A stretch of DNA of 64,000 bases, taken from the NCBI GenBank assembly GCA_031771865.1, contig JASISA010000026.1:1426001-1490000 (forward strand). Direction: 5' to 3'. The DNA comes from Nothophaeocryptopus gaeumannii (Eukaryota; Ascomycota; Dothideomycetes; Mycosphaerellales; Mycosphaerellaceae). Position 1 is the stretch's first letter. Each line of letters opens with the position of its first letter. Below the pieces are notes generated by a model. The model was not told the origin of the DNA. It saw only the letters and a list, made by a program, of their open reading frames with translations, and ran no database searches. This document shows positions 54,404 to 64,000 of the stretch, in pieces. The position numbers and the translations under genes were made by a program.

Positions 54404-55210
54404 GTTGAGGTGCGGGTGTAGCCGCGGCTGGGCACGACTACTTGCATGGCGTAATAAAGGAGCGCCTGCTGTACGGAACATGGCCGCCACTGTGCGTCAG
54501 AGCCGCTGATCTCCATCTTTTCTCATCCGTTTATCCCTCGTGGCGCTTCGTCTACTTGCTGTTAGTGGCAAGATTACCACAGCATTAATCGGATATGCTC
54601 GAGATGGCGCCGGCATGCCTCCATCCGGTTTTCGACACCGTGACCGGCTGCCAAAGCGTTGGGTGGCCGTCAGCCATCCATCGGCGCGCTCATGCGCAAA
54701 GGAATGCAAGGCGTTGCCGAAGACACCACCCTCGGGGCTGCGTCGCGGTAGTCATTGCAAGTCCAACGCAAGGAGACCGCACATCTCACCATCAAAGAAA
54801 AGCCCTCTGCATAGACTAGATGTGAGGGAGAAGAAAACTGGACGGAATCGTCGACCACTCAAGCTTGGCCAGTCTCTGGTTCCGCGGAATAGACGCACAC
54901 CGTCCGGCGCAGGCTGATGTGATACCAAAAACTCCGCATGCGATCCTCTCGTGCCAGAGCTGCATACCTCAATTTCTTCCGGATCAGGCGTCACGTCTTT
55001 GTCAAAATCTGCTTTCCGTTTGCGACTGAGTCGTCTGTCACCACAGGATTCTGGATCGAGCACAGGACGACACCCGAGAGAGTCCAGACTCCCGCTAATA
55101 CTCATTACTGCTGGCTAGGTAGAGAACTAAGAATGTCCTCTTAGGCGACTTCAAGCGGCTGGTGCACGACAACAGCACCATCCGCCCTCAAGTCGCCTCC
55201 GAAGGGCATT
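54404..55210. other. Intergenic upstream of the receptor gene
   Basis: No gene is supported. Open frames on both strands at 54540-55105 are short and domain-free. Confidence 0.45.
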
Positions 55211-57486
55211 TTGGTCTTCCTGGGAACGCGAATAATGGTGGCCGATGCGCGATTCTCACACGACAACATGCCCATACTGCCACAGATGGCCACCGATGGC
55301 GGTCTTACAGAAGCCGCGCGATTTTTGGGCAGGGCTCTCGAACACATACCCTCGAGCACAACGACTGGTTCGCCCTTAGCGCAAACAGATTTCCATGCGA
55401 TGTTGGACATTCCTGTCGAGACACGATCCGTGAACCTGAATAATATCAACTTCAATGCCTCCGCTCTGGTGGATGCACGACAGCAATATCAGCTTCAGGT
55501 CATAGCTTCGACTTTCTCCAGCGTCAGCATCCTAGCGGCAATGTGCGCGCTATACTGGTTCTGCATGATGAGAAGAAATTTCCGGAGAGATCTGGTGCTG
55601 TTGCTCATTGTTGGCGACTTCTGGAAGTCCATGTGGTTCCTAGTCTTCTCGACAGTGACTCTATCAAGGGGCGCGATTGCGACAGAATCCGGCTTCTGCC
55701 AGGCTAGCGGGTACTTTTTGCAAGTTGGCTTGGAGGCTTGTGGTGAGTGAGATCTGGAATGGCACAACATACATACACCTCGCTAATTAGTGCTCTCCCA
55801 GATTATGCCATCTTCTTAATGAGTCTGCACATGTCGCTCCAGATCTTCCCTTTTCGCCGCTCATTGCTTGGAAATGATGGCCTTTACCGTATCCGCTATT
55901 GGGTAGTGGGAGCGTGGCTAATCGCACCTAACGTGGTCGCCTCTCTGGCGTTCATCAACAACACCTCGGCATTCATCTCTCAGGGTGGCTTCTGCTCCTT
56001 GCCCATACGGCCGTTTTGGTACAGAATTGCCCTCTCTTGGATTCCCCGGTACCTTATTTGGATCTTCGTGATGGGTGTTGCGATTCGGATATACCGCCAT
56101 GTGGGATTCGAGTTCAAGGTGTTCGGACAAGAGAATGACCAAAGCTCTAGTGTGGGTATTCCAAACGGGACCGCCTCGACTGCTCAGACCGCAACTGTTG
56201 ATGCGGCTACGATGGGACGCCAACATTCATCACAGTCCGACGGCGCGGTAGCAGAGAAGATGTCTAGTGAAGTCGACGGTGTTGCACCAGACGATGATAG
56301 CATGGACCAATCCACCATCGGCAGACATCCATCCCAGGGCTTTTCCAAGGCTATGCCTTTCAATCCTGCTAGGCGGTCTTCGGTACCGACATGGGCGACT
56401 CCATTTGCAGGCGCCAACCTCGAATTTCCAGAGCCGTCATTCGCCGGTGCAAGTGCACATGGAAGCAGCAGCTTGCCATCTTCCCGCCGAGGCAGCAAAC
56501 AGGTCATGCCTGGAGTTGGCGCGGAAGACTTCGCGCCGTCTTCTGTCGAGATGAGCCGACCTCGCGGGTCCGTCTCGACGACTGCATCTTTTAGAACCGG
56601 CGCGCACTCTTCATACGAAGCGCCTTCACCCGGCCTTGAGCCGATCAAGGAGCACAAGACTTCGAATTCAGCACCTGCTACCGTACTGCCAGTGAACGCG
56701 GCAACTAGAGCCATGCAGCAACGGCGGAGGGCGATTCAGCGTCAGCTGCGACTACTCTTCATCTACCCGGTTGTCTACTTGATCATGTGGGTGGTCCCGT
56801 TTATTGCTCACGCTATGAACTATAGCAATCACTTTGCACAACATCCGATCTTCGCGATCTCCGTCCTCAACATCTTTTGTCAGAATACGATGGGTCTCTG
56901 CGACGTTAGTATCTTCTGCTGGCGTGAGAAGCCCTGGCGACACATTCCCGGAAGCGATGGAACTTTCTTTGGCAGCTTTCTGTTCTGGCAATATTGTTTC
57001 ACCTCTCAATGGGAAGAGCAGAGACGGAAGAGTTCCACCTTGGGAATCACCTCTCCCCAACGAGAGAAAGAAGCATCCACTTCTCAGTCCGGACTCTTGC
57101 AGGCCGTGAAACGATGGAGCATGAGTATATCCGGCAAAACCTCCTCACCACGGCCATCCAATGCTTCGAGCCCCGGCCCCCCAATAGCGATCACGCCACG
57201 CAAAGACAGAGCAATGCATCGACGCACACACAGCGGCGGAAGCGATAGAAGGATTTTGGCGGCTGAACAAGCGCATGAGCGATTAGCACTAGAGAGAGCT
57301 GAGTTTCAACAGATTCGACTCAGTCTACAGGATAGAAGGGTAAGTGCTATCAGTGCCTCGCTACGACAGCAACAGCGGATGCAGAATCAGGCGTCGGCCA
57401 CTGCGCCGACGGAGAGGAAGGAGTGGTGGGATCGAGCGATGAGTATTGGTGGGGAGGAAATGCTTGATGATGATGATCGTGTATGA
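55211..57486 (+). CDS. Git3/Gpr1-like G-protein-coupled receptor
   Basis: This is a plasma-membrane receptor of the fungal glucose/amino-acid sensing class that acts through a G-alpha protein and cAMP. Two exons (55211-55742, 55802-57486) give up to 738 residues. Seven helices are visible: two before and one across the intron (the junction restores EACDYAIFLMSLH), two more up to about 290, then a long cytosolic loop of about 210 Ser/Pro-rich residues. Helices six and seven follow at about 510-575, in the C-terminal Git3 block that begins AIQRQLRLLFIYPVVYLI and includes NTMGLCDVSIFCWREKPW. A long cytosolic tail follows, ending in an acidic cluster. Met codons at 55268 and 55286 are alternative starts; the extracellular N-terminus has Asn-x-Ser/Thr sites. 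Confidence 0.88.
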
Positions 57487-57626
57487 TAGAGAGACATGTG
57501 ATACCCACTATTAGAGAGAAAGTAATGTCATGAAAAGTTATATGAAGCCATCTAGCACATACTAGCGGTTCTCGCCATAAATGGCTTCCGGATGATATTG
57601 ATAGCAAGCCCCTGAAAACTTGGTAG

Positions 57627-59192
57627 ATGGCTTTGGCAAATCTGTCCTGCATGATACTCAGCCTCATCACGTATGGGTGGCTGCAGTCGCCGCCAGCTCA
57701 GCCTCAGCGAACGTTATACATACGTGTATCTCATCCAGAAGAAGAATTTTCTCGCCGCATACGACACTCGAATATTACGAACGGTACTGCAATGGATCAC
57801 TGGGAGTACCGTAGCAAATTCTTCATCAAGTCGTGGACTTTGCCAAGTTGGACAGCTTCCAGAGGCCGCAAACGGACATTCGGTTTCTGGCTGCGAGACA
57901 CGACCGACCGAGCTTCTACATATAAGCATCGAGATGGTACGTCGTCGGTCGATATATATCCACCATTACGCCCTGGCACTATACGACTCCTGGTCCTTGA
58001 TCCCGGTACTCCTTCTTTGCCCCTTTCAGGCCACTTCGAGACTAGGAATCTCCACGACCGAGACTCAAAATTGCCCTACCAAGCGCTGTCGTATGTATGG
58101 GGCAACATGAACAAAAACCTGGACAGCATCCAGATAAGATCAGCTCGTGGCAGTGACGGCTTGTTACTCACGCTCAATCTTGATATTGCGTTGCGTAATC
58201 TTCCATCGTCGACGCATTCAATAACGCTCTGGATTGACGCTATCTCTATTAATCAGACGGACCATTACGAGCGAATCTCCCAAGTGCAGCAAATGGCGGA
58301 CATTTACCGCAACGCCCAGAATGTTCTTGTGTGGATTGGGAGCGAGACTGAACATAGTGTCATTGGCATGCGCGTATTGGAAGAAATGCTGCTCGGCAAG
58401 AAGGACTATATTCGCGATCTACGGTATACTCTACCACCCGACCAAGTCGGAGCCGGCCTGTCAGATATCGTCAGCCGTTCTTACTCCGGTCGTCTATGGG
58501 TATTGCAAGAGGCTGCTCTCGCTAAGTCTATTACGATGGTCTGCGGAAGCCAACAGATATCATGGGATGCAGACGCTACCACGGTACTCGCCTTCTCTCG
58601 CGCGATCAAGCTTGCGGTTGTCTCTCCAGAGTGGCGGCGTACGTCTCTAGCCAAGGTTGATCTTGAGGGTCTCCTACAGCTCCTAGAAAGACAACTAACG
58701 AGTAGTCCCGATTCCTCGCGCTGCATTCGTAGACAGCGAGGTCCTGATCTGCTCAACGAAATGTATTTGCTGAGGCATCGACAAGTGACCGACGAGCGAG
58801 ATAGGACATATGCTCTTCTTGGGCTGATGGATCGTGCGACGGCTCAACAGCTGACACCAAACTACAATTCCAGCGTGGAACAGACATTCGATTTGCTGTT
58901 TGCCGCTATGGGACGAGAGACTGATCGAATTTCAGGCGAACTCAACAGCGTGCCTAACCGGGACGATATGCGCATTTCAGAACGGAGCTACCCTGAAAGT
59001 GGACATATGCCGCCTTCTAGCGACGATACGGTCAGATTTCGGGCGACTGCGGAAGAGTCGTGCCTCGAAGCTCTGCGCCAGATCCGGGCTGGAGACCTCG
59101 ATGGAGCGACAAGATCCCTAGGCCGAGCATCGATGATTGTGTATTCGGAATTGGGTGAGAACAAATCAGCAGAGAAGCAGAAACTTCCTTGA
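57627..59192 (+). CDS. HET-domain (heterokaryon incompatibility) protein
   Basis: HET-domain proteins take part in non-self recognition and a cell-death response after hyphal fusion. It is a single exon of 521 residues. The HET block starts at about residue 148 with YQALSYVWGN, continues through LWIDAISINQTD at about 202, then QVQQMADIYRNAQNVLVWIG. RLWVLQEAALAKSI lies at about 290 and DERDRTYALLGLMD at about 390, all in canonical order. The N-terminal 60 residues include a hydrophobic stretch, not a clear signal peptide. No partner domain (NACHT, ankyrin) is attached. It lies 140 bp after the receptor gene on the same strand. Confidence 0.9.
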   Translation: MALANLSCMILSLITYGWLQSPPAQPQRTLYIRVSHPEEEFSRRIRHSNITNGTAMDHWEYRSKFFIKSWTLPSWTASRGRKRTFGFWLRDTTDRASTYKHRDGTSSVDIYPPLRPGTIRLLVLDPGTPSLPLSGHFETRNLHDRDSKLPYQALSYVWGNMNKNLDSIQIRSARGSDGLLLTLNLDIALRNLPSSTHSITLWIDAISINQTDHYERISQVQQMADIYRNAQNVLVWIGSETEHSVIGMRVLEEMLLGKKDYIRDLRYTLPPDQVGAGLSDIVSRSYSGRLWVLQEAALAKSITMVCGSQQISWDADATTVLAFSRAIKLAVVSPEWRRTSLAKVDLEGLLQLLERQLTSSPDSSRCIRRQRGPDLLNEMYLLRHRQVTDERDRTYALLGLMDRATAQQLTPNYNSSVEQTFDLLFAAMGRETDRISGELNSVPNRDDMRISERSYPESGHMPPSSDDTVRFRATAEESCLEALRQIRAGDLDGATRSLGRASMIVYSELGENKSAEKQKLP

Positions 59193-59534
59193 GCAAGCCG
59201 CCATCACAGCATCAAGAAGAAGAGTATAATGAAACCGTTCAATATTGTCGTGCCTTGAATGACGTGTTGGTGCTGATGTTGTGCGACGCAACGGGAGGTG
59301 CTCAACAGCAAGACAGGCAGTAGCGAGGAATCGGGAGGCAATCACGTATGCGGGATCTTGAGCAAGAGGAAAGCTCGTCTGTTCTCTTGTAGTCACCTCA
59401 TGGTGAGAGAGTCGCATGGAGAGACGAGTACAACTAAGAGCTGACGATACGGGACAATTGAGAGCGGTATCTGAATCTATGAGCTCGAGAACAACAGTTG
59501 AATAGCCGAGTTCGTCGTGCTTATAACCATACTG

Positions 59535-59575
59535 CGACAGCGATCATACCGAGACAGCGATCATACCGAGACAGA
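59535..59575. repeat. 17-bp tandem repeat, about 2.3 copies
   Basis: The unit gacagcgatcataccga is repeated head to tail, with a third partial copy. Confidence 0.8.
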
Positions 59576-59946
59576 GATTGTGCCATGTTTGCGATATCAG
59601 CGATCATTCCTCCACGACCCAGCTCAATCGCCAAGGCATGATGGGGCGGTGTCGACCTCCTACCTGTACAAGACATCGTGAGCAGCTGTCAAAAAGGGAG
59701 CGGAACACATACCTCAGTGCTACAAGAACAGCAGTGTCGAATCTGGCAACTTGGTTTCACGCTCTCGCGCTACTCACGCCGCACACCACGTGCGGCTTAG
59801 CTCACCTCCGCCCACAGCTCCAAGAGCACGTGCAGGACAAAGAGGCCTCGTCCTCGCCATTAAAGGCAGCGGAGCCCTATAGGGACGCATCCGCGGACTG
59901 TGCGTTCACCTCAATGAAGAGGACGTGCAACGCTTTCCCTTCCGAA

Positions 59947-60179
59947 GAAGTGTGGTGGGCCCGGAGACCGCTTCGAGCCCAGCTCAGTCCTTCTTGCGAA
60001 GAACCCGCCGACCCGCCGAGATAGCCCTGACGGCGTCTCCCCTGCGCTATTTGCCTGGTGCGTGGTGTCCGCCGGCGCGCAAATGTCTGCCTTCAACCTC
60101 TAGGAGGTACGTGCAAGGCTTGCCCTTCAACTCCGTCAAGCGTCGGGAGAGGAAGTGTGGTGGGCCCGGAGACCGCTTC
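59947..60179. repeat. Direct repeat, 28 bp exact within a longer diverged copy
   Basis: A 28-bp sequence beginning gaagtgtggtgggcccgg occurs at 59947-59974 and again at 60152-60179. The 30-40 bases before each copy are also similar (a gaggacgtgcaa-like word and cccttc), so a unit of about 205 bp was probably duplicated and then diverged. Function is not apparent. Confidence 0.7.
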
Positions 60180-63100
60180 CGACCGAAGCCAGCGCCTAGG
60201 AAGTCTCGAGAATGCCGAAGAAATCCGTCCTCAACAGTCCTCTTCGTCGCCTAAGGACGGTGATTGCCTCTTGCGAGGACTTTTGGGTCAGAGCCCTCTC
60301 GATGGCTAGGCAAGACTTTCGTCGTGCCGTCCTTGCCATCGGGTGCTTAGACCCAGTCCGCCCTGCTGGAAGGCTTGCCCCTGTGGAGGTGTTAGTGAGG
60401 GTTCTTTACAAGAGGAGGGAGGCAAGGGAGGGTGAGGTGAAGGATACTCCCAAAACTCCTGCGAGAAGACATTGCCGCCGTAATAGTGCTCACGGCGGCG
60501 ATGCCTCTCTCGCCGAGCGTTATGCTTTCGGCGCTGCATGGCTCGCGCTTCCTCGCGTTGGCTTTTCGTCCACTACGTGAGATGTCAGTCTGGTGTCGAA
60601 ACGTCAGAATTGGGGGGACGGGATTATCTACCTTGTGGAACGAGAGGCGCAGCCCGCTACCGGCTGGGTACCTACAACACTTGTTAGCGATCGCGACGAA
60701 CGATACCTGATGCGATGGCTATACTCACCCCACGGTAACGTGAGGCCCCTCTCGGGCCGGTAGCGGCGCCAGCGTGCGACGGGAGTCGCAGCTGGCGGCG
60801 GGGCGGATCTTCTGCCAGAGGAGAGAGAGTGGCAGGCACATGTTTGAAGATATGAAGAAGGGGTATTAGAAGTGTTTGTATTAAAAAGAGTATGGGTACA
60901 ATGGTTACAAGTTTGGGCTCTCCTCGAAAGGCAAGTGTGAATGTTGATGTAGAGGAGAGGGAGGGAAAGGGAAGAGCACGGGTTTATATGCCTTCGCGGA
61001 GGGGCAGAGTGCGTTTGAGTCATACTGCTGGAAAATCTCTTCATCGGTGAGGGCGGCGTGTTGGGGATGGAAATGGCGTTGAGCAGGCGTAGCGACGTGG
61101 GAGCTATGGGAGAAGCTGGAAGTTTGTCGGGCAAGCCGTGTTTCGAACGCCAATGGCAACGCTGACATATGAACGGAAACTCCACACGCAGCGGACTCTT
61201 CTATGAACACCGCGTGATCACTCAAATTTCTCATCGCTGTCGCCGGGAAATGACTGTCCTGGTCATGTCCCCTACGTCGACCTTATGGCCGGTTGATCGA
61301 CGAAGCCCGCCACCATTGCGACATCAAGGACTCGTCAACCTCTTGTGCATGACACCGCCCAACTGCAAACACCGAACACCGTGCAATAATCTCAATTAGG
61401 CTACTGGTTGTTGCTTCCTCAACGGGCGATGTTTCGTTTTCGCTCATCGCCATTGCATCGAGTCTGTCCGGAAGTCGATGTACCCGTTTGCAGCATCGTC
61501 TTCGCCGCCCGGTCGCAATCTGATCTCAGCCCATCCAAGAGTCACCTACTCTCGAACACCTACTCTCGAAGAGTCTGTGTGATCACATGCCCATCATTAG
61601 AGGCGAAGTAGCAAGATGCAGGTGAAGTCCACCAGCACCAAACATCCGACACCCACCAGGCCCGCAATGCTGTTCAAGCTTCTCAGCGTACCAAAGCTCC
61701 CAGACGGCCTTTCCGCTCAGTATTACTTACGCTTTCGCATCAACGAATCATCAAGAGGAGATCTTCATTCTCTCCATCTTCAAGCCTTGTTCGAGTATTG
61801 GGAAGAGGTGTCGTTGACAATCCGACGTCGATAGAACCACTCGGTCCGGACAGTGCCACTCGGTCCGAACGTCGGCATCGTGAAGCCGCGCCAAGACATG
61901 CGTTTGGCTTCACGCAAGGCGACCAGCATGCCGCAAGCAGTGTCTTTATCGTCTTAGGGCAGTAACTTCTTTTGATCACTTTTGTCTTGCTATAGTAAAA
62001 GTCCTCTCCCATCTCAGACCCCTAATAGCGTCCTCGGAGATCGACGGACGTGGCCGACAGCTCACACCGGCGAGAAGATGGCACATAAACGGAGCCTTTC
62101 CAAGCTCACTCAATACTCAGCTTCTCCGTATGGTCCGGTCAAGAACAAGAGTCATATACTCACAGAATGCATGTCATTCTGTCTCGTCCACACTCGTTGA
62201 TGGTTCACTCTTTGGTGCTTGCAATCGCTCGAGTGGATGGGACACCATTTTTGCTCTTTTGCCGTTTCTGAACTTCGCCTGGGTTCGAATCCGACGTTTC
62301 ATGTGTTTTCTACATGCAGAATCGATGGCAGTGTGGTGTGTTTCCTCTTTGTTAGGAAGGTGGGGTGTTGTGATTGTATGGATGGCGTTTTTGCCAATGT
62401 CTAAGGAAAAGTCGCAGGAGCGCTTCGCTGGTGTGCGATTTTTGAAGGCCTTGGAGGAACTGGGTCGAGTGAGAGGCACGCACGTGGGTGCTCGAAGGCG
62501 GATGCTTGGAGGCAGACGCTCGAAGGGCGAATTTGACGATGGTGCAGAAGTCCTTACCATCAGCATCAACCAGATGAACTTCTCTCGCATATTCCCCGTA
62601 GAGCCTAGAACCGCAAGCTCAGCTCTCATGAAAAGATTTGCAGGACTGCTGAGGTTTTGCAAAGCGTTGAAGGAATGACGCTGGGGAAGGACAGTTGACG
62701 AGAGTGCTAAAAGACGAAGAGTTGCGTGTCCCGGTAAGTGGAGACGAGAACAGCGTACATTCCTGGTGGGACGCTGATTCCGGGATGGGCACTCTATCCT
62801 ACACAAAGACCACCGAGACTTCATCCCAACCGTCGACCTTAGTCTTGTCATTGCGTCTTCGCCTTTCCTGATGGGCTTGCTCTTGAACTGGGACAGCGTT
62901 GGATTCCATGACCGTCCAAGAATGGGCCGGGACCATGTTCGCCGCAAGGGTCGAGCTGAGCACTTCAGGTTCAGAACGCCTTATTACTGCCGGGCCGCGG
63001 GCGGCAAAGTCAGGAGTGACATCGACATGTGCCTCCATCGCCTGTGCCATCTGAGAATTACTAGACGGACCTGAAGCCGGTCGTCGTTGAAGAGGAGTAT

Positions 63101-63595
63101 GAGCCTGTAAAGAAGGATGCCTGCTAGTAGCTAAGTGTCAAAAATGAGGTAATGTTCTTCCAGACATTGGAAAGACCGGGATTCTTCGGTCCATGCTTGT
63201 GCTCTGCAAAAGCATCTACGACGGCGAGAATCTTCAATGTACTCACCATCCATTCCAGTGTTGATGATATTCACTAATCACAATCGACCAACATGTAAAA
63301 CAGCTGTGAGATTTGGGTAGAATTGCTTCCATTCCTTCTTTTCTAAATCCAACACTTTTCACCTCGACTCATGGTCCATGAGCTAGGTCTCACACCTGCT
63401 CATGTTGTCCCAAGGTCGAGACGGTCCCGTTGGCGAGGTACGTTATACTAGTAGAGGTAGCCAGGTCGTATCATCCGTCGAGGGCGAGTAAGTCACCGTA
63501 TCTCCCTCGTCGATGTGCTGGCCATATATCGGTGAGACGCACTTGGCCACCACGCTTCATTGGCATTAGATTAAAGTCTTCAACCTTCTAAGGGC

Positions 63596-64000
63596 TCATC
63601 CCTTGAAGTTCCTGAGTAGCCCCATGAGATACTTGAACGCGGCCACATCATGCTGAGCGTCCGCCAGCTCTTTGGCCCAGAACTGCACGACATGCTGGTC
63701 ATAGATTTTCTGGTCGCGCTCCCAGGGCTGAGCATCTCTTGTCGCTACGGCGAAATCGAACTGCCTCTGCTTTTCCGCACAAGCCTTGTCGAGATCTGGC
63801 TTCCAAGCTCTCTGGTATCGGTCCAGAAGGATGACCTTGGTCGTGTTCTTCTTCATCAGCGTATTGGGGTAATCTTTCAATCTCAGTTCTAGTTTGTCGT
63901 TGTGACACCACTGAATTGCTCGCTTGAAGATTTTGCATCCGCGTTTCTTGACTTCGTTGATGAATTCTTTACGCTCGAAGGAGCGAGATCTCTCGCCTGG
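63596..64000 (-). CDS. Partial helical protein, runs off the right edge
   Basis: The minus-strand frame is open from the window edge to a stop at 63596, 134 codons. The text is strongly protein-like: FERKEFINEVKKRGCKIFKR, AIQWCHNDKLEL, YPNTLMKKNTTKVILLDRYQ, then an amphipathic helical end LLRNFKG. Charged helices predominate. I do not recognise the family. The N-terminus and start codon lie outside the window. Confidence 0.6.
   Translation of the reverse strand, partial: PGERSRSFERKEFINEVKKRGCKIFKRAIQWCHNDKLELRLKDYPNTLMKKNTTKVILLDRYQRAWKPDLDKACAEKQRQFDFAVATRDAQPWERDQKIYDQHVVQFWAKELADAQHDVAAFKYLMGLLRNFKG

Larger units (their letters stand above)
59193..63595. other. 4.4 kb gene-poor region with small repeats
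   Basis: No intact gene is recognised. The longest frame, 62174-62947 minus (257 codons), is basic and Ser/Pro-biased with no domain. Several plus-strand frames at 59578-60580 overlap a 205-bp-spaced direct repeat. A short frame at 61616-61834 has some protein-like text (YYLRFRINESSRGDLHSLHL) but no partner exon. Confidence 0.45.

Noticed and set aside
62280..62300. Box-B-like word ggttcgaatcc suggesting a tRNA gene
   Set aside because: No matching box A upstream and the flanks do not fold into a cloverleaf.
62174..62947. Minus-strand open frame of 257 codons
   Set aside because: Basic, low in hydrophobic core residues, no recognisable domain; likely chance in GC-rich DNA.
1..64000. Genome-wide reassignment of TAG
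   Set aside because: The MFS, SDR, NDUFS4-type and GH16/acyltransferase genes all end in TAG at natural family ends.

Overview
The window is nuclear DNA from a filamentous ascomycete, most likely a dothideomycete (inference). The evidence is short GT-AG introns of about 50-60 bp, eukaryotic mitochondrial and secretory genes, a HET-domain gene, a Git3-type receptor and a DDE transposase. Gene models below were spliced by hand; where splice phases close exactly and the product matches its family, confidence is high.

Layout. 0.6-10 kb holds compact housekeeping-type genes: an allantoate-permease-like MFS carrier, a GNAT acetyltransferase, a broken coiled-coil gene with a signal peptide, and a divergent pair encoding a complex I subunit (NDUFS4 type) and ATP synthase subunit f. 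10-16.5 kb holds a 1527-residue disordered protein and a short-chain dehydrogenase. 16.8-26.2 kb holds three membrane genes that look related in function: a GH16-like/acyltransferase-3 fusion, a second acyltransferase-3 protein, and a processive family 2 glycosyltransferase. Together they resemble a locus for making and O-acylating a cell-surface polysaccharide (inference). 27.5-33 kb holds a seven-finger C2H2 protein, a PI31/Fub1 proteasome regulator and a zinc-finger-like unknown with a frame break. 33.5-36.5 kb is mostly gene debris, including a con-10-like stress gene stopped by a TAG. 36.6-40.2 kb holds a disordered protein and the tRNA-binding cofactor Arc1. A broken F-box-like gene follows, then a 15-exon vacuolar TRP-type channel (Yvc1).

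An accessory-looking block runs from 46 to 54.4 kb. It has four otherwise readable frames (a C2H2 gene, two unknown genes, a Tc1/mariner-like transposase) interrupted by in-frame stops, nearly all TAG, at positions where Gln or Trp would fit. Repeat-induced point mutation or ordinary decay is the conservative reading. The strong TAG bias, with CAA codons left intact in the same frames, is the oddest signal in the window. Beyond it lie a Git3/Gpr1-like receptor, a HET-domain gene, a gene-poor 4.4 kb stretch with small repeats, and a partial gene at the right edge.
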